From Peteryoungia desertarenae (GTDB lineage: Bacteria; Pseudomonadota; Alphaproteobacteria; Rhizobiales; Rhizobiaceae): a DNA stretch of 64,000 nucleotides. Both the position numbers and the translations under genes were made by a program. The notes under the pieces were generated by a model that worked only from the letters and a program-made list of their open reading frames with translations, ran no database searches and had not been told where the DNA came from. Numbering within the stretch: the stretch's first letter is position 1; each line of letters opens with the position of its first letter. The stretch lies in assembly GCF_005860795.2 (NCBI RefSeq), contig NZ_CP058350.1:2448501-2512500 (forward strand). The letters run 5' to 3'. Positions 31,339 through 41,757 of the stretch are shown piece by piece.

Positions 31339-31539
31339 ATGAAAGCCGCAGACGTTCGCGCCATGAGCGCCGATCAGTTGAAGGATGAACTGGCCAAGCT
31401 CAAGAAGGAGCAGTTTAACCTGCGCTTCCAGAAGGCGACTGGCCAACTCGAGAAGTCCTCGCGTATCAATGAGGTTCGCAAGGACATCGCTCGCGTGAAA
31501 ACCATTGCCCGCCAGAAGGCGGCAGAAGCCAAGGCCTAA
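31339..31539 (+). CDS. rpmC: 50S ribosomal protein L29
   Basis: A 66-residue helical-hairpin protein by the tunnel exit ([38 protein letters not shown]). Spacing to rplP is 11 bp and to rpsQ 14 bp. Confidence 0.96.
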   Translation: MKAADVRAMSADQLKDELAKLKKEQFNLRFQKATGQLEKSSRINEVRKDIARVKTIARQKAAEAKA

Positions 31540-31553
31540 AGGACCAGAATAAT

Positions 31554-31790
31554 ATGCCTAAACGCATTCTGCAGGGCGTCGTTGTCAGCGACAAGAACGA
31601 GAAGACTGTAGTTGTCCGCGTTGAGCGTCGATTCGCTCACCCGCTGCTCCAGAAGACCGTTCGTCGTTCGAAGAAGTACAAGGCTCACGACGAGAACAAC
31701 CAGTTCAAGGTCGGTGACGTTGTTTCCATCCAGGAATGCGCGCCGATTTCCAAGGACAAGCGCTGGACGGTTATTGCCGCCCAGGCTTAA
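31554..31790 (+). CDS. rpsQ: 30S ribosomal protein S17
   Basis: A 78-residue OB-fold 16S-binding protein ([37 protein letters not shown]). Last gene before a terminator, so it closes the S10 transcription unit. Confidence 0.96.
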   Translation: MPKRILQGVVVSDKNEKTVVVRVERRFAHPLLQKTVRRSKKYKAHDENNQFKVGDVVSIQECAPISKDKRWTVIAAQA

Positions 31791-31803
31791 TTGACGGATT
31801 GGG

Positions 31804-31890
31804 GCGCAAGGGCTTGCACCTTGCGCAAAAATCTGTATGAAGCAGCCCATTGGCGCAGGAACGCTCCGCAGTGAGCGTTCTTTTGCTTTG
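31804..31890 (+). terminator. Double hairpin and terminator separating S10 and spc units
   Basis: The 229-bp rpsQ-rplN gap contains GCGCAAGG/CCTTGCGC (31804-31811, 31819-31826) and then GAACGCTC/GAGCGTTC (31859-31866, 31873-31880) followed by TTTTGCTTT. The second is a good rho-independent terminator. The ~130 bp left before rplN should hold the spc promoter and any S8-type leader, though no clear -35/-10 pair stands out. Confidence 0.75.
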
Positions 31891-32019
31891 AGCGCACGGA
31901 AGGTCCCCTTGGGGAAACCACCCTGTCAAATCTTCCCGCGCGACAGTCGAAATTTATCATAAGCCGGAATAGGGGGCTCGTGCCCAACCGTTCGGGTTAC
32001 AACAAGAAGGCGACCTGAC

Positions 32020-32388
32020 ATGATTCAGATGCAGACTAACCTCGACGTGGCGGATAATTCCGGCGCACGTCGTGTCATGTGCATCAAGGTGCTGGGCGGC
32101 TCCAAGCGCAAGTACGCTTCGATCGGCGACATCATCGTCGTTTCGATCAAGGAAGCGATCCCGCGCGGCCGCGTAAAGAAGGGCGACGTTATGAAGGCGG
32201 TGGTTGTTCGTACCGCCAAGGACATCCGTCGCGCCGACGGCAGCGTCATCCGCTTCGATAACAACGCAGCAGTTCTTATCGACAACAAGAAAGAGCCGAT
32301 CGGCACGCGTATCTTCGGACCGGTTCCGCGCGAACTTCGCGGGAAGAACCACATGAAGATCATCTCGCTGGCTCCGGAAGTTCTGTAA
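32020..32388 (+). CDS. rplN: 50S ribosomal protein L14
   Basis: A 122-residue beta-barrel protein at the inter-subunit bridge with 16S rRNA ([37 protein letters not shown]). The RsfS silencing factor docks on this surface in other bacteria. First gene of the spc unit. Confidence 0.97.
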   Translation: MIQMQTNLDVADNSGARRVMCIKVLGGSKRKYASIGDIIVVSIKEAIPRGRVKKGDVMKAVVVRTAKDIRRADGSVIRFDNNAAVLIDNKKEPIGTRIFGPVPRELRGKNHMKIISLAPEVL

Positions 32389-32401
32389 GGGAGCGACGAC
32401 G

Positions 32402-32710
32402 ATGCAAAAGATTCGTAAGGGCGACAAGGTCGTCGTACTGACCGGCAAGGACAAGGGTCGTTCCGGTGAAGTTGTTCAGGTCATGCCGAAGGAAGACCGC
32501 GCGGTCGTCCGTGGCATCAACATGGTGAAGCGCCACCAGCGTCAGACCCAGACGCAGGAAGCCGGCATCATCAACAAGGAAGCTTCGATCCATCTTTCCA
32601 ACCTCGCCATCGCCGACAAGGATGGCAAGCCGACTCGCGTTGGTTTCAAGGTTGTTGAAGGCAAGAAGGTTCGTGTGGCCAAGCGTTCGGGAGAAGTGAT
32701 CGATGGCTGA
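32402..32710 (+). CDS. rplX: 50S ribosomal protein L24
   Basis: A 102-residue KOW-domain assembly initiator of 23S folding ([40 protein letters not shown]). The end overlaps rplE by 8 bp, implying translational coupling. Confidence 0.96.
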   Translation: MQKIRKGDKVVVLTGKDKGRSGEVVQVMPKEDRAVVRGINMVKRHQRQTQTQEAGIINKEASIHLSNLAIADKDGKPTRVGFKVVEGKKVRVAKRSGEVIDG

Positions 32711-33260
32711 GGCAAAGTACGAGCCACGGCTCAAGACCGAATACGTAAACCGGATCCGCAAGGCGATGCAGGAGAAGTACTCCTACGCCAACGAAATGCA
32801 GATTCCGAAGATCGACAAGATCGTCATCAACATGGGCGTAGGTGAGGCGACTGCCGACTCCAAGAAGCCTTCTGTTGCAGCTGCCGACCTCGCGCAGATC
32901 GCCGGTCAGAAGCCGGTCATCACGCGCGCCCGCAACTCGATTGCAGGCTTCAAGGTTCGTGAAGGCATGCCGATCGGTGCCAAGGTCACCCTGCGTGGCG
33001 TTCGCATGTATGAGTTCCTGGACCGCCTGGTCAACATCGCGCTTCCGCGCGTTCGCGACTTCCGCGGCCTGAACCCGAAAAGCTTTGACGGCCGTGGCAA
33101 CTTCGCCATGGGCATCAAGGAGCACATTGTGTTCCCTGAGATCAACTACGACAAGGTTGATCAGATGTGGGGCATGGACATCATCGTTTGCACGACGGCA
33201 ACCTCGGACGACGAAGCTCGGGCTCTTTTGAAAGAGTTCAACTTCCCCTTCCGTCAGTAA
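32703..33260 (+). CDS. rplE: 50S ribosomal protein L5
   Basis: A 185-residue 5S rRNA-binding protein of the central protuberance ([54 protein letters not shown]). Start within the end of rplX. Confidence 0.97.
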   Translation: MAEAKYEPRLKTEYVNRIRKAMQEKYSYANEMQIPKIDKIVINMGVGEATADSKKPSVAAADLAQIAGQKPVITRARNSIAGFKVREGMPIGAKVTLRGVRMYEFLDRLVNIALPRVRDFRGLNPKSFDGRGNFAMGIKEHIVFPEINYDKVDQMWGMDIIVCTTATSDDEARALLKEFNFPFRQ

Positions 33261-33292
33261 CCGTAACGACGAGCGTAGAAGAGGAACTTGAT

Positions 33293-33598
33293 ATGGCGAA
33301 AGTAAGCGCAGTTGAAAAGAACAAGCGCCGCCGCAAGACAGTTGCCCTGCAGTCCGCCAAGCGCGCTGCCCTGAAGGCAACCATCATGAACCAGTCGCTT
33401 CCGATCGAAGAGCGGTTCAAGGCTACCCTGAAGCTGGCTGAACTGCCGCGTGATGGATCGAAGACCCGCATTCGCAACCGTTGCGAAGTGACCGGTCGTC
33501 CGCGTGCATTCTATCGCAAGCTCAAGATGTCGCGTATCGCGCTTCGTGAGCTTGGCAACACCGGCAAGGTGCCGGGCGTTGTAAAGTCGAGCTGGTAA
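33293..33598 (+). CDS. rpsN: 30S ribosomal protein S14, zinc-independent form
   Basis: A 101-residue long-type S14 with a single Cys ([19 protein letters not shown]), so it lacks the CxxC...CxxC zinc site of the short form. ATG at 33293 follows GAGGAA; the in-frame ATG at 33167 falls inside rplE and is rejected. Confidence 0.96.
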   Translation: MAKVSAVEKNKRRRKTVALQSAKRAALKATIMNQSLPIEERFKATLKLAELPRDGSKTRIRNRCEVTGRPRAFYRKLKMSRIALRELGNTGKVPGVVKSSW

Positions 33599-33610
33599 GG
33601 AGACGGGCAA

Positions 33611-34009
33611 ATGACGATGACAGATCCGTTGGGCGATATGCTCACCCGTATCCGGAATGGTGCCGCACGCCGCAAGGGTTCGGTTTCCACCCCGGCTTCC
33701 AAGCTCCGTGCCCGTGTTCTCGACGTTCTCCAGGCTGAAGGCTACATCCGTGGCTACAGCCAGGTTGACTATGGGAACGGCAAGTCCGAGCTGCAGATCG
33801 AACTGAAGTACTACGAAGGTGCTTCGGTCATCCGCGAAATCGGTCGTGTTTCCAAGCCGGGCCGCCGAGTCTATGTCTCGGTTAAGTCCATCCCGCAGGT
33901 CGCGAACGGCCTCGGCATCACCATCCTTTCGACTCCGAAGGGTGTGATGGCCGATCACCAGGCTCGCGAACAGAATGTTGGTGGCGAGGTTCTCTGCTCT
34001 GTCTTCTAA
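33611..34009 (+). CDS. rpsH: 30S ribosomal protein S8
   Basis: A 132-residue 16S helix-21-binding protein ([50 protein letters not shown]). S8 is the spc-operon autoregulator in E. coli. A second in-frame ATG at 33617 is an equally possible start. Confidence 0.96.
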   Translation: MTMTDPLGDMLTRIRNGAARRKGSVSTPASKLRARVLDVLQAEGYIRGYSQVDYGNGKSELQIELKYYEGASVIREIGRVSKPGRRVYVSVKSIPQVANGLGITILSTPKGVMADHQAREQNVGGEVLCSVF

Positions 34010-34051
34010 GACAGCGCGGAGGTCTCCCTAGCGAACAGACAGGATTTAAAA

Positions 34052-34585
34052 ATGTCTCGTATCGGTAAAAAGCCCGTTCCGGTTCCTGCAGGGATCACGG
34101 CCTCGGTTGATGGCCAGAAGGTTACTGCCAAGGGCCCGAAGGGCGAACTTTTCTTCGTCGCAAATGACGAAATCTCGGTGAAGCTGGAAAACAACGCCGT
34201 CGTTGTTAAGCCGGTCAATGACTCCAAGGATGCGCGTTCGAAGTGGGGCATGTCCCGCACGATGATCGAAAACATCTTCAAGGGCGTCAAGGACGGCTAC
34301 GAGCGCAAGCTTGAAATCAACGGCGTTGGTTACCGTGCGTCGCTTCAGGGCAAGAACCTGCAGCTGGCGCTGGGTTTCAGCCATGACGTTGTTTACGAGC
34401 CGCCGCAGGGCATCTCGATTGCTGTGCCGAAGCCGACGGAAATCGTCATCTCCGGTATCAACAAGCAGCAGGTCGGTCAGGTCGCTGCCGAGATCCGCGA
34501 ATATCGCGGCCCCGAGCCCTACAAGGGCAAGGGCGTCAAGTATGCCGAAGAGCGGATTGTCCGCAAAGAAGGCAAGAAGAAGTAA
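34052..34585 (+). CDS. rplF: 50S ribosomal protein L6
   Basis: A 177-residue protein with two related alpha/beta domains near the sarcin-ricin loop ([40 protein letters not shown]). The length is normal for the family. Confidence 0.97.
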   Translation: MSRIGKKPVPVPAGITASVDGQKVTAKGPKGELFFVANDEISVKLENNAVVVKPVNDSKDARSKWGMSRTMIENIFKGVKDGYERKLEINGVGYRASLQGKNLQLALGFSHDVVYEPPQGISIAVPKPTEIVISGINKQQVGQVAAEIREYRGPEPYKGKGVKYAEERIVRKEGKKK

Positions 34586-34597
34586 GGAACGCGCGAA

Positions 34598-34960
34598 ATG
34601 GCAAGCAGAAAAGAAGCACTTGTTCGTCGTGCCAATCGCGTGCGGCGTCAGATCAAGGCGGTCGCCAATGGTCGTCCGCGTCTGTCGGTACATCGCTCGT
34701 CGAAGAACATCTACGCTCAGATCATCGACGACGTGGCCGGCAAGACCCTCGCAGCAGCCTCGACCCTCGATGGCAGCCTGAAGTCCGACCTCAAGACCGG
34801 CGCAGACATTGCCGCAGCTGCGGCTGTCGGCAAGCTCGTGGCCGAGCGTGCGGTCAAGGCTGGCGTGAAGGAAGTGGTCTTCGACCGCGGCGCCTTCATC
34901 TATCACGGCCGTATCAAGGCTCTGGCAGAGGCAGCACGCGAAGGCGGTCTGAACTTCTGA
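34598..34960 (+). CDS. rplR: 50S ribosomal protein L18
   Basis: A 120-residue 5S rRNA-binding protein ([47 protein letters not shown]). It is followed by an unusually large 139-bp gap containing two hairpins. Confidence 0.97.
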   Translation: MASRKEALVRRANRVRRQIKAVANGRPRLSVHRSSKNIYAQIIDDVAGKTLAAASTLDGSLKSDLKTGADIAAAAAVGKLVAERAVKAGVKEVVFDRGAFIYHGRIKALAEAAREGGLNF

Positions 34961-34967
34961 TTAAGTT

Positions 34968-35012
34968 TCCGCCCGGGTCTTTGGCTCCGGGCGGATTTCG
35001 GCCTTCGGGCCG
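34968..35012 (+). promoter_or_regulatory. Two hairpins in the rplR-rpsE spacer
   Basis: TCCGCCCGG/CCGGGCGGA (34968-34976, 34987-34995, then TTT) is followed by CGGCC-TTCG-GGCCG (34999-35012), a UUCG-tetraloop stem. The first is terminator-like but with only three T's. This could lower or process the mRNA ahead of rpsE-rpmD-rplO. E. coli has no comparable gap here. Confidence 0.6.
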
Positions 35013-35099
35013 TATTCCCGGATCCTGGCACCTGCAGAAGCAGGGTCGGATTATCAGTAATCTGCCGATTGCACCCGGAAAAGAAAAAGGAAAAGGACA

Positions 35100-35669
35100 A
35101 TGGCACAAGACAAGCGTGGTTCGCGCGAAGAGCGCCAGAACCGTGAAGAGCGCGACAGCGAGTTTGTTGACAAGCTGGTCGCGATTAACCGCGTCGCCAA
35201 GGTGGTGAAGGGTGGCCGTCGTTTCGGCTTTGCAGCCCTCGTCGTCGTCGGTGACCAGAAGGGTCGCGTGGGCTTCGGTCATGGCAAGGCACGTGAAGTG
35301 CCGGAAGCGATCCGCAAGGCAACCGAAGCCGCCAAGCGCGAAATGATCTTCGTTCCGCTGCGCGATGGCCGCACGCTGCATCACGACGTAAACGGCCGTC
35401 ACGGCGCCGGCAAGGTTCTGCTGCGTTCCGCCAAGGCCGGTACCGGTATCATCGCCGGTGGTCCGATGCGCGCCGTGTTCGAGACGCTCGGCATGTCGGA
35501 CGTCGTCGCCAAGTCGACCGGTTCGTCGAACCCCTACAACATGGTTCGCGCAACCTTTGACGCCCTGAAGCACCAGGTACACCCGAAGGACATCGCAGCT
35601 CAGCGCGGCCTGAAATACGCCACGCTCCAGGCTCGCCGTGCCGCTTCCGGCAACGCCTCTGAAGAATAA
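35100..35669 (+). CDS. rpsE: 30S ribosomal protein S5
   Basis: A 189-residue protein at the mRNA channel and decoding region. It contains a double-stranded-RNA-binding-like domain ([40 protein letters not shown]) and a C-terminal S5 fold ([20 protein letters not shown]). The RBS AAAGGA is embedded in a purine-rich leader. Confidence 0.97.
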   Translation: MAQDKRGSREERQNREERDSEFVDKLVAINRVAKVVKGGRRFGFAALVVVGDQKGRVGFGHGKAREVPEAIRKATEAAKREMIFVPLRDGRTLHHDVNGRHGAGKVLLRSAKAGTGIIAGGPMRAVFETLGMSDVVAKSTGSSNPYNMVRATFDALKHQVHPKDIAAQRGLKYATLQARRAASGNASEE

Positions 35670-35683
35670 GAGGAGTCTGATCC

Positions 35684-35893
35684 ATGGCTAAGGCTACGAA
35701 GAAGACTGAAGCAAAGACGATCACGATCGAGCAGATCGGTTCGCCCATTCGCCGTCCGGAAGTACAGCGCAAGACGCTGATTGGTCTGGGCCTCAACAAG
35801 ATGCACCGGGTTCGCACGCTGGAGGATACGCCTTCGGTTCGCGGAATGATCCGTGCTGTCCAGCATCTCGTTCGCGTCGTCGACGAGAAGTGA
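35684..35893 (+). CDS. rpmD: 50S ribosomal protein L30
   Basis: A 69-residue protein ([40 protein letters not shown]). It is slightly longer than the usual 58-60 residues because of a Lys/Thr-rich N-terminal extension ([11 protein letters not shown]). Confidence 0.95.
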   Translation: MAKATKKTEAKTITIEQIGSPIRRPEVQRKTLIGLGLNKMHRVRTLEDTPSVRGMIRAVQHLVRVVDEK

Positions 35894-35909
35894 GACGGAG
35901 AGAGTCATC

Positions 35910-36389
35910 ATGAAACTGAATGAAATCAAAGACAACGAAGGCGCCTCTAAGGACCGTATCCGCGTAGGTCGCGGTATTGGCTCCGGCAAGGGCAAGACCG
36001 GCGGTCGCGGCGTCAAGGGTCAGAAGGCTCGTTCGGGCGTTGCCATCAACGGCTTCGAAGGCGGTCAGATGCCGATCTACCGTCGTCTGCCGAAGCGCGG
36101 CTTCAACAACATCTTCCGTGCGGATTACGTCACGGTGTCTGTTGGTCGCATCCAGACGGCAATCGATGCAGGCAAGCTCGACGCAAAGGCAACGATCGAT
36201 GCAGGCGCTCTCAAGGCTGCTGGCGTTATCCGTCGCCCGAAGGACGGCGTCCGCCTTCTTTCCGATGGCGAGCTGAAGGCAAAGGTAACCATCGAGGTTG
36301 CCGGCGCTTCCAAGGCTGCTGTCGAGAAGATCGAAAAGGCCGGTGGCTCGGTCAAGCTGCTCGAAGCAGCTGCACAGACCGCTGAATAA
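35910..36389 (+). CDS. rplO: 50S ribosomal protein L15
   Basis: A 159-residue protein with a Gly-rich N-terminal arm ([20 protein letters not shown]) that threads into 23S rRNA, and a globular C-terminal domain ([20 protein letters not shown]). The ATG at 35910 gives [12 protein letters not shown]; the in-frame ATG at 35853 lies inside rpmD. Confidence 0.97.
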   Translation: MKLNEIKDNEGASKDRIRVGRGIGSGKGKTGGRGVKGQKARSGVAINGFEGGQMPIYRRLPKRGFNNIFRADYVTVSVGRIQTAIDAGKLDAKATIDAGALKAAGVIRRPKDGVRLLSDGELKAKVTIEVAGASKAAVEKIEKAGGSVKLLEAAAQTAE

Positions 36390-36399
36390 TGCTAATTAC

Positions 36400-36431
36400 A
36401 TCGCCCGGGGTGCTTCACACCGGGCGATTTT
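36400..36431 (+). terminator. Terminator-like hairpin between rplO and secY
   Basis: ATCGCCCGG (36400-36408) pairs with CCGGGCGAT (36420-36428), with inner GTG/CAC extension, and TTTT follows. Combined with a 244-bp gap, it suggests that secY-adk is at least partly a separate unit from the r-protein genes before it. Confidence 0.7.
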
Positions 36432-36633
36432 GCTCCCATATGTGAGCCTCACGATCCCAGGACGGAAGTGACGTCGTTTCGTCTTCCGGGTCATCTCGAA
36501 AACAAGGGTGTGAGGCATATCGCTGCCAGCGCAACGTCTCCCGACCGCCCTGTTTTCAAAAAAGAACAGTTTGAACGAATAGCCCGCCGGTCTGCAAGTT
36601 TGCTTGAGCCGGTCATGGTTTGCGGAGAATTTC

Positions 36634-37974
36634 ATGGCTTCTGCAGCGGAACAACTGGCCTCGAACCTCAACTTCTCGACTTTCGCCAAGGCGGAAGATC
36701 TGAAGAAGCGCCTTTGGTTCACTCTGGCCGCTTTGCTGGTTTATCGTCTCGGCACGCACATTCCGCTGCCAGGTCTCAATCCGGAGGCCTATGCCGCCGC
36801 ATTCCAGGGCCAGTCCGGTGGTATCCTGGGGCTTTTCAACATGTTCTCCGGCGGTGCCGTCGAGCGCATGGCGATCTTTGCCCTCGGCATCATGCCTTAC
36901 ATCTCCGCATCGATTATCGTGCAGCTGATGACCTCTGTCGTGCCCGCTCTCGAAGCCTTGAAGAAGGAGGGGGAGCAGGGTCGCAAGATCATCAACCAGT
37001 ACACCCGTTATGGCACCGTGCTTCTCGGCACCGTTCAGGCCTATGCGATCGCCGTGGGCTTGCAGAGCGGCGAAGGGCTCGTTCTTGATCCGGGCTGGTT
37101 CTTCATCACGTCTGCCGTCATTACGCTTGTCGGCGGTACCATGTTCCTGATGTGGCTCGGCGAGCAGATCACTGCGCGCGGGATCGGTAACGGTATCTCC
37201 TTGATTATCTTTGCCGGTATTGTCGCAACACTGCCAACTGCGCTGGCCCAGACCCTGGATCTTGGCCGGACCGGCGCCGTTTCGACACTGCTGATTCTGA
37301 CTGTTGTGGTTGTTGCCATCGCTGTTATCGCGCTGATCGTCTTTGTCGAACGTGCCCAGCGCCGCCTTCTGATCCAATATCCGAAGCGTCAGGTCGGCAA
37401 CCGGATGTTCCAGGGCGATACGTCTCACCTGCCGCTCAAACTCAACACCGCAGGCGTCATCCCGGCGATCTTTGCATCGTCGCTCCTGCTTCTGCCGGCG
37501 ACTGTTGTCGGATTCTCCGGTTCTTCGGAACTTCCGGGTTGGGCAACGGCCATCGTCGCGGCACTGACCCACGGGCATCCCGTCTACATGATGTTCTACG
37601 GCGCACTGATTGCGTTCTTTGCCTTCTTCTACACCGCCATCGTCTTCAACCCGAAGGACACGGCGGACAATCTGAAGAAGCATGGCGGCTTCATTCCGGG
37701 TATCCGTCCCGGTGACCGCACGGCAGAATACATCGACTATGTTCTGACGCGTATCACGACTGTTGGTGCGGTCTATCTTGTCTTCGTCTGCATCCTGCCG
37801 GAGATCCTGATTGCGCGCACCGGCGTGCCATTAGCCCTTGGTGGTACATCGCTTTTGATTGTTGTCAGCGTTACCCTTGATACTGTAGCACAGGTTCAGG
37901 GACATCTGATCGCCCAGCAATATGAAGGGCTGATCAAGAAGTCCAAGCTACGAGGAGGAAAGAGGGGACGATGA
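36634..37974 (+). CDS. secY: Preprotein translocase subunit SecY
   Basis: A 446-residue channel protein with ten predicted membrane helices. Plug and pore signatures are [56 protein letters not shown] and [21 protein letters not shown] at 36634 ([13 protein letters not shown]); the in-frame ATG at 36604 is less likely because GGAG lies close to 36634. It overlaps adk by 4 bp. No rpmJ follows, unlike E. coli. Confidence 0.97.
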   Translation: MASAAEQLASNLNFSTFAKAEDLKKRLWFTLAALLVYRLGTHIPLPGLNPEAYAAAFQGQSGGILGLFNMFSGGAVERMAIFALGIMPYISASIIVQLMTSVVPALEALKKEGEQGRKIINQYTRYGTVLLGTVQAYAIAVGLQSGEGLVLDPGWFFITSAVITLVGGTMFLMWLGEQITARGIGNGISLIIFAGIVATLPTALAQTLDLGRTGAVSTLLILTVVVVAIAVIALIVFVERAQRRLLIQYPKRQVGNRMFQGDTSHLPLKLNTAGVIPAIFASSLLLLPATVVGFSGSSELPGWATAIVAALTHGHPVYMMFYGALIAFFAFFYTAIVFNPKDTADNLKKHGGFIPGIRPGDRTAEYIDYVLTRITTVGAVYLVFVCILPEILIARTGVPLALGGTSLLIVVSVTLDTVAQVQGHLIAQQYEGLIKKSKLRGGKRGR

Positions 37975-38555
37975 GACTCATTCTGTTAGGACCGCCGGGC
38001 GCGGGCAAGGGGACCCAGGCCCAGCGGATTGTGGAAAAGCACGGCATTCCGCAGCTTTCCACGGGGGACATGCTGAGGGCCGCCGTGGCGGCCCAGACAG
38101 AAGTCGGCATGAAGGCAAAGGCGCTGATGGATGCCGGTGAGCTGGTTCCGGATGCCGTGGTGAATGCGATCGTCTCCGAGCGGATCGACCAGCCAGATTG
38201 CGACAACGGGTTCATTCTGGATGGTTATCCGCGGACGCTGGTCCAGGCTGATTCTGTCGAGGCCATGCTCAAGGACAAAGGCCAGGCGCTGGATGTGGCC
38301 ATCGAACTCGTCGTTGATGATTCGGCCATGGTCGACCGCATCTTGCGTCGGGCGGAAGAGGCCCGTGCCGCCGGTCTGCCGGTGCGCAAGGACGACAATG
38401 CCGAAGTTTATGCAGATCGCTTGCGTGCCTACTACAAGAGCACGGCCCCTCTGACCGGCTATTATCATGCCAAGGGCAAGTTGAAGACTGTGGATGGCAT
38501 GGCGGATATCGAGTCGGTTACGGCCGAGATCGAAAGAATTCTGGCGAGTCTGTAA
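37971..38555 (+). CDS. adk: Adenylate kinase
   Basis: A 194-residue enzyme converting AMP + ATP to 2 ADP. P-loop [11 protein letters not shown] (residues 6-16), AMP-site [10 protein letters not shown], and [13 protein letters not shown]. This is the short form without the ~30-residue zinc/LID insertion of the 214-residue E. coli enzyme. The secY-adk overlap (ATGA) indicates coupling. Confidence 0.96.
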   Translation: MRLILLGPPGAGKGTQAQRIVEKHGIPQLSTGDMLRAAVAAQTEVGMKAKALMDAGELVPDAVVNAIVSERIDQPDCDNGFILDGYPRTLVQADSVEAMLKDKGQALDVAIELVVDDSAMVDRILRRAEEARAAGLPVRKDDNAEVYADRLRAYYKSTAPLTGYYHAKGKLKTVDGMADIESVTAEIERILASL

Positions 38556-38689
38556 GGTTTCACCGGAAAAGAATTTTTAGCGGATCGGTTGCTTTTGCCA
38601 GCTGATTCCGTTAAACAGCGCGCCAACTCGCGACATTTGAGCGATCGGCGCGTTCTTCCGGGGAAGACGGAAGACCGGGTTCGATCGTT

Positions 38690-38717
38690 TTGACTTGTTG
38701 AGAACCCAATCTGTAAT
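38690..38717 (+). promoter_or_regulatory. Candidate alpha-operon promoter
   Basis: TTGACT (38690-38695), a 16-bp spacer and TGTAAT (38712-38717) lie 70 bp before rpsM in the 231-bp adk-rpsM gap. It would drive rpsM-rpsK-rpoA-rplQ independently of spc transcripts. Confidence 0.45.
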
Positions 38718-38786
38718 TGCGGCCCGCAAGGGTCGTGTAACGAGACACCACTTGCCGGATGGCAACTGGAAGCAAGGAGAATAGGC

Positions 38787-39155
38787 GTGGCACGTATCGC
38801 TGGCGTCAACATCCCGACTGCGAAGCGCGTAATCATTGCGCTGACCTATATTCACGGGATTGGTCCGAAATTTGCTGCTGAGATCATGGAAAAGGTCGGC
38901 CTTCCGCTTGACCGTCGTGTTCATCAGCTGACGGATGCCGAAGTTCTGGCAATCCGCGAAACCATCGACCGCGATTATCAGGTTGAAGGTGACCTGCGTC
39001 GCGATACTGCGATGAACATCAAGCGTCTGATGGACCTTGGTTGCTATCGTGGTCTTCGTCATCGTCGTGGCCTGCCGGTTCGCGGCCAGCGCACGCACAC
39101 CAACGCCCGCACCCGCAAGGGTCCGGCGAAGGCGATCGCAGGCAAGAAGAAGTAA
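38787..39155 (+). CDS. rpsM: 30S ribosomal protein S13
   Basis: A 122-residue head protein ([40 protein letters not shown]). It forms bridges B1a/B1b and its basic tail reaches the P-site tRNA. GTG start at 38787 with AAGGAG 10 bp upstream; the family N-terminus is ARIAGVNIP. Confidence 0.97.
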   Translation: MARIAGVNIPTAKRVIIALTYIHGIGPKFAAEIMEKVGLPLDRRVHQLTDAEVLAIRETIDRDYQVEGDLRRDTAMNIKRLMDLGCYRGLRHRRGLPVRGQRTHTNARTRKGPAKAIAGKKK

Positions 39156-39177
39156 TTTTTCGTGGCATTTGGGCGTG

Positions 39178-39211
39178 GGCAGTAAGTGATAGGGAGCTAT
39201 CGCCTACTGCC
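39178..39211 (+). promoter_or_regulatory. Stable hairpin in the rpsM-rpsK spacer
   Basis: The 34-nt segment pairs over 14 positions (GGCAGTA/TACTGCC outer stem, an A-C mismatch, then GTGATAG/CTATCGC inner stem) with a GGAG loop and no T-run. It sits 71 bp before rpsK. The GGAG loop resembles a ribosome-binding motif, so a translational control or processing role is possible. Confidence 0.5.
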
Positions 39212-39282
39212 TAAATCCTATTGCCCCGATTGGTGGAGCCGCTGGAATTACGGCGGTGTTAAGATCAACTGAAAGGAATACC

Positions 39283-39672
39283 ATGGCCAAGGAAGCCACA
39301 CGCATTCGCCGCCGCGAACGCAAGAATATCTCGTCGGGCGTTGCCCACGTCAACTCGACCTTCAACAACACGATGATCACCATCACCGACGCTCAGGGCA
39401 ATGCCATTGCCTGGTCGTCCGCTGGTGCCAAGGGCTTCAAGGGTTCGCGCAAGTCGACCCCGTTTGCTGCTCAGATCGCTGCCGAAGACTGCGCGAAGAA
39501 GGCTCAGGAACACGGCATGAAGTCTCTGGAAGTGGAAGTCTGCGGTCCGGGTTCCGGTCGCGAATCCGCTCTGCGCGCCCTGCAGGCTGCCGGCTTCATG
39601 ATCACCTCCATCCGCGATGTGACGCCGATCCCGCACAATGGCTGCCGTCCGCGCAAGAAGCGCCGCGTCTGA
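39283..39672 (+). CDS. rpsK: 30S ribosomal protein S11
   Basis: A 129-residue platform protein ([61 protein letters not shown]). ATG at 39283 follows GAAAGGAA. rpsD is absent between rpsK and rpoA, as usual for alphaproteobacteria. Confidence 0.97.
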   Translation: MAKEATRIRRRERKNISSGVAHVNSTFNNTMITITDAQGNAIAWSSAGAKGFKGSRKSTPFAAQIAAEDCAKKAQEHGMKSLEVEVCGPGSGRESALRALQAAGFMITSIRDVTPIPHNGCRPRKKRRV

Positions 39673-39769
39673 TCATTATTCATCCCGCCGGGGTGGGGTA
39701 TGCCCGCTCCGGTGCTTCTAATGCTCGGTCGTCACGATTGGATGGTGACGACGAACGGAAGGTAAAATC

Positions 39770-40780
39770 ATGATCCAGAAGAATTGGCAGGAACTGATCA
39801 AGCCGAACAAGGTGGAGTTCACTTCGTCCGGTCGCACCAAGGCAACGCTCGTGGCTGAGCCACTGGAGCGCGGCTTCGGTCTGACGCTTGGCAACGCGCT
39901 GCGTCGCGTGCTTCTGTCCTCGCTGCGCGGCGGTGCCGTGACGGCGGTTCAGATCGATGGCGTCCTGCACGAGTTCTCGTCGATCCCGGGCGTTCGGGAA
40001 GACGTGACAGACATCGTGCTCAACATCAAGGAAATCGCCATCAAGATGGATGGCGACGATCCGAAGCGTATGGTCGTGCGCAAGCAGGGTCCGGGCGTTG
40101 TCACCGCTGGCGATATCCAGACGGTTGGCGATATCGAGATCCTGAACCCGAACCATGTGATCTGCACGCTCGACGAGGGCGCCGAGATCCGCATGGAGTT
40201 CACGGTCAACAACGGCAAGGGCTATGTCCCGGCTGAGCGTAACCGCGCGGAAGATGCACCGATCGGCCTGATCCCGGTCGACAGCCTCTATTCGCCGGTC
40301 AAGAAGGTGTCCTACAAGGTGGAAAACACCCGTGAAGGCCAGGTTCTTGACTACGACAAGCTGACCATGACGATCGAGACCAATGGCTCGATCTCGGGTG
40401 AAGACGCCGTTGCGTTCGCTGCCCGCATTCTGCAGGACCAGCTCTCGGTTTTCGTCAACTTCGACGAACCGCAGAAGGAAGTCGAAGAAGAGTCGGTCAC
40501 CGAACTGGCCTTCAACCCGGCGCTCCTGAAGAAGGTCGACGAACTCGAATTGTCGGTCCGCTCGGCAAACTGCCTGAAGAACGACAACATCGTCTATATC
40601 GGCGATCTGATCCAGAAGACCGAAGCAGAGATGCTGCGCACCCCGAACTTTGGTCGCAAGTCGCTGAACGAAATCAAGGAAGTTCTCGCTTCCATGGGCC
40701 TGCACCTTGGCATGGAAGTGCCCGCATGGCCGCCCGAGAACATCGAAGATCTCGCCAAACGCTACGAAGACCAGTACTGA
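39770..40780 (+). CDS. rpoA: DNA-directed RNA polymerase subunit alpha
   Basis: A 336-residue protein. The N-terminal dimerisation/assembly domain ([40 protein letters not shown]) is linked to the C-terminal UP-element-binding domain with helix-hairpin-helix ([40 protein letters not shown]). Confidence 0.98.
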   Translation: MIQKNWQELIKPNKVEFTSSGRTKATLVAEPLERGFGLTLGNALRRVLLSSLRGGAVTAVQIDGVLHEFSSIPGVREDVTDIVLNIKEIAIKMDGDDPKRMVVRKQGPGVVTAGDIQTVGDIEILNPNHVICTLDEGAEIRMEFTVNNGKGYVPAERNRAEDAPIGLIPVDSLYSPVKKVSYKVENTREGQVLDYDKLTMTIETNGSISGEDAVAFAARILQDQLSVFVNFDEPQKEVEEESVTELAFNPALLKKVDELELSVRSANCLKNDNIVYIGDLIQKTEAEMLRTPNFGRKSLNEIKEVLASMGLHLGMEVPAWPPENIEDLAKRYEDQY

Positions 40781-40895
40781 AAAAGATAAAGGCAGGGCTG
40801 TCTCTGCCTTTTCCAGTCAAACTGCGGGTGAATGCCCGTATGTGTCAGGAAACGGCAGCCTCTGGGACAGAGCCTGCACTTAAAGGAGAATAGCA

Positions 40896-41318
40896 ATGCG
40901 CCACCAGAAAGCCGGCCGCAAGCTGAACCGTACCGCCAGCCACCGCAAGGCGATGTTCGCCAACATGGCTGCTTCGCTCATCACCCATGAGCAGATCGTG
41001 ACCACCCTGCCGAAGGCGAAGGAAATTCGCCCGATCGTTGAAAAGCTCGTGACGCTTGGCAAGCGCGGCGACCTGCATGCCCGCCGTCAGGCGATCTCGC
41101 AGATCCGCGACGCTTCTGTCGTCGCCAAGCTGTTCGACACCATCGCATCGCGTTACGCAACCCGCAACGGCGGCTACCTGCGTATCATGAAGGCCGGTTT
41201 CCGTCAGGGCGACAACGCCGCCATGGCCGTCATCGAATTCGTTGACCGCGATGTCGATGCCAAGGGTGCAGCCGACAAGGCCCGCGTTGAAGCAGAAGAA
41301 GTTGCTGAAGCTGCGTAA
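40896..41318 (+). CDS. rplQ: 50S ribosomal protein L17
   Basis: A 140-residue protein ([40 protein letters not shown]). The alanine/glutamate-rich C-terminal tail makes it slightly longer than E. coli L17. Last gene of the r-protein block, followed by a strong terminator. Confidence 0.96.
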   Translation: MRHQKAGRKLNRTASHRKAMFANMAASLITHEQIVTTLPKAKEIRPIVEKLVTLGKRGDLHARRQAISQIRDASVVAKLFDTIASRYATRNGGYLRIMKAGFRQGDNAAMAVIEFVDRDVDAKGAADKARVEAEEVAEAA

Positions 41319-41348
41319 GCTATCTTCCGTAAGGGAAGGTAGACAGGA

Positions 41349-41376
41349 AGCCGGGTTAGCGATCACCCGGCTTTTT
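41349..41376 (+). terminator. Terminator of the alpha operon
   Basis: AGCCGGGT (41349-41356) pairs with ACCCGGCT (41365-41372), then five T's counting the stem end (41372-41376). It closes about 35 kb of + strand transcription. Confidence 0.9.
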
Positions 41377-41395
41377 GCGTTGTTCGACCTGAAAC

Positions 41396-41757
41396 TCAAC
41401 TGTCGCATGTCTCCGCACGCCGAAGAAGGAAGCAGCGTTTCACCGCATTGTCGCTGAGACCAGCTGCCCGTTCGAAGGCCGCCTGCGCCTCGGCCCTGCG
41501 CTCCAGGCGAAACAGGAAATCCCCCTTTGCCGCATAGAGCGGCAGGTAGTCCGCAAGCTGCGGCTCCGCCTCGATCTCCGCCAGCAGCGCGAGCCCCGTC
41601 TCCGTTCCAAATGCCATGGCATGCGCCACCGCCCGGTTCAATGCCACCACGGGCGAGGGGACACGGTCCAGCAGCCGGTCATAGAGTTCGGCACTCTGAC
41701 CTCAGTCCGTATCCTCAAACGTCGCCGCCCGCGCATGCACGGCTGCGAGCGCGGCTA
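41396..41757 (-). pseudogene. Remnant of an ECF sigma factor gene with C-terminal TPR-like domain
   Basis: The minus strand reads AVIAALAAVHARAATFEDTD, then an in-frame TGA (41702-41704), then GQSAELYDRLLDRVPSPVVA and LNRAVAHAMAFGTETGLALL to DNAVKRCFLLRRAETCDS. This is the C-terminal domain of the SigJ/DUF6596-type ECF sigma factors, where DTDW usually precedes the ALYD helix. A Trp-to-stop change (TGG to TGA) is therefore likely. The sigma2/sigma4 regions are missing, the fragment abutting the msrQ 3' end. I read it as a decayed tail left by a deletion. Confidence 0.75.

Noticed and set aside
37975-38786. rpmJ (L36) or rpsD (S4) expected by analogy with E. coli
   Set aside because: secY overlaps adk directly, and no short Cys/His-rich L36 frame or S4-like frame occurs between secY and rpoA. 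Both must be elsewhere in the genome.
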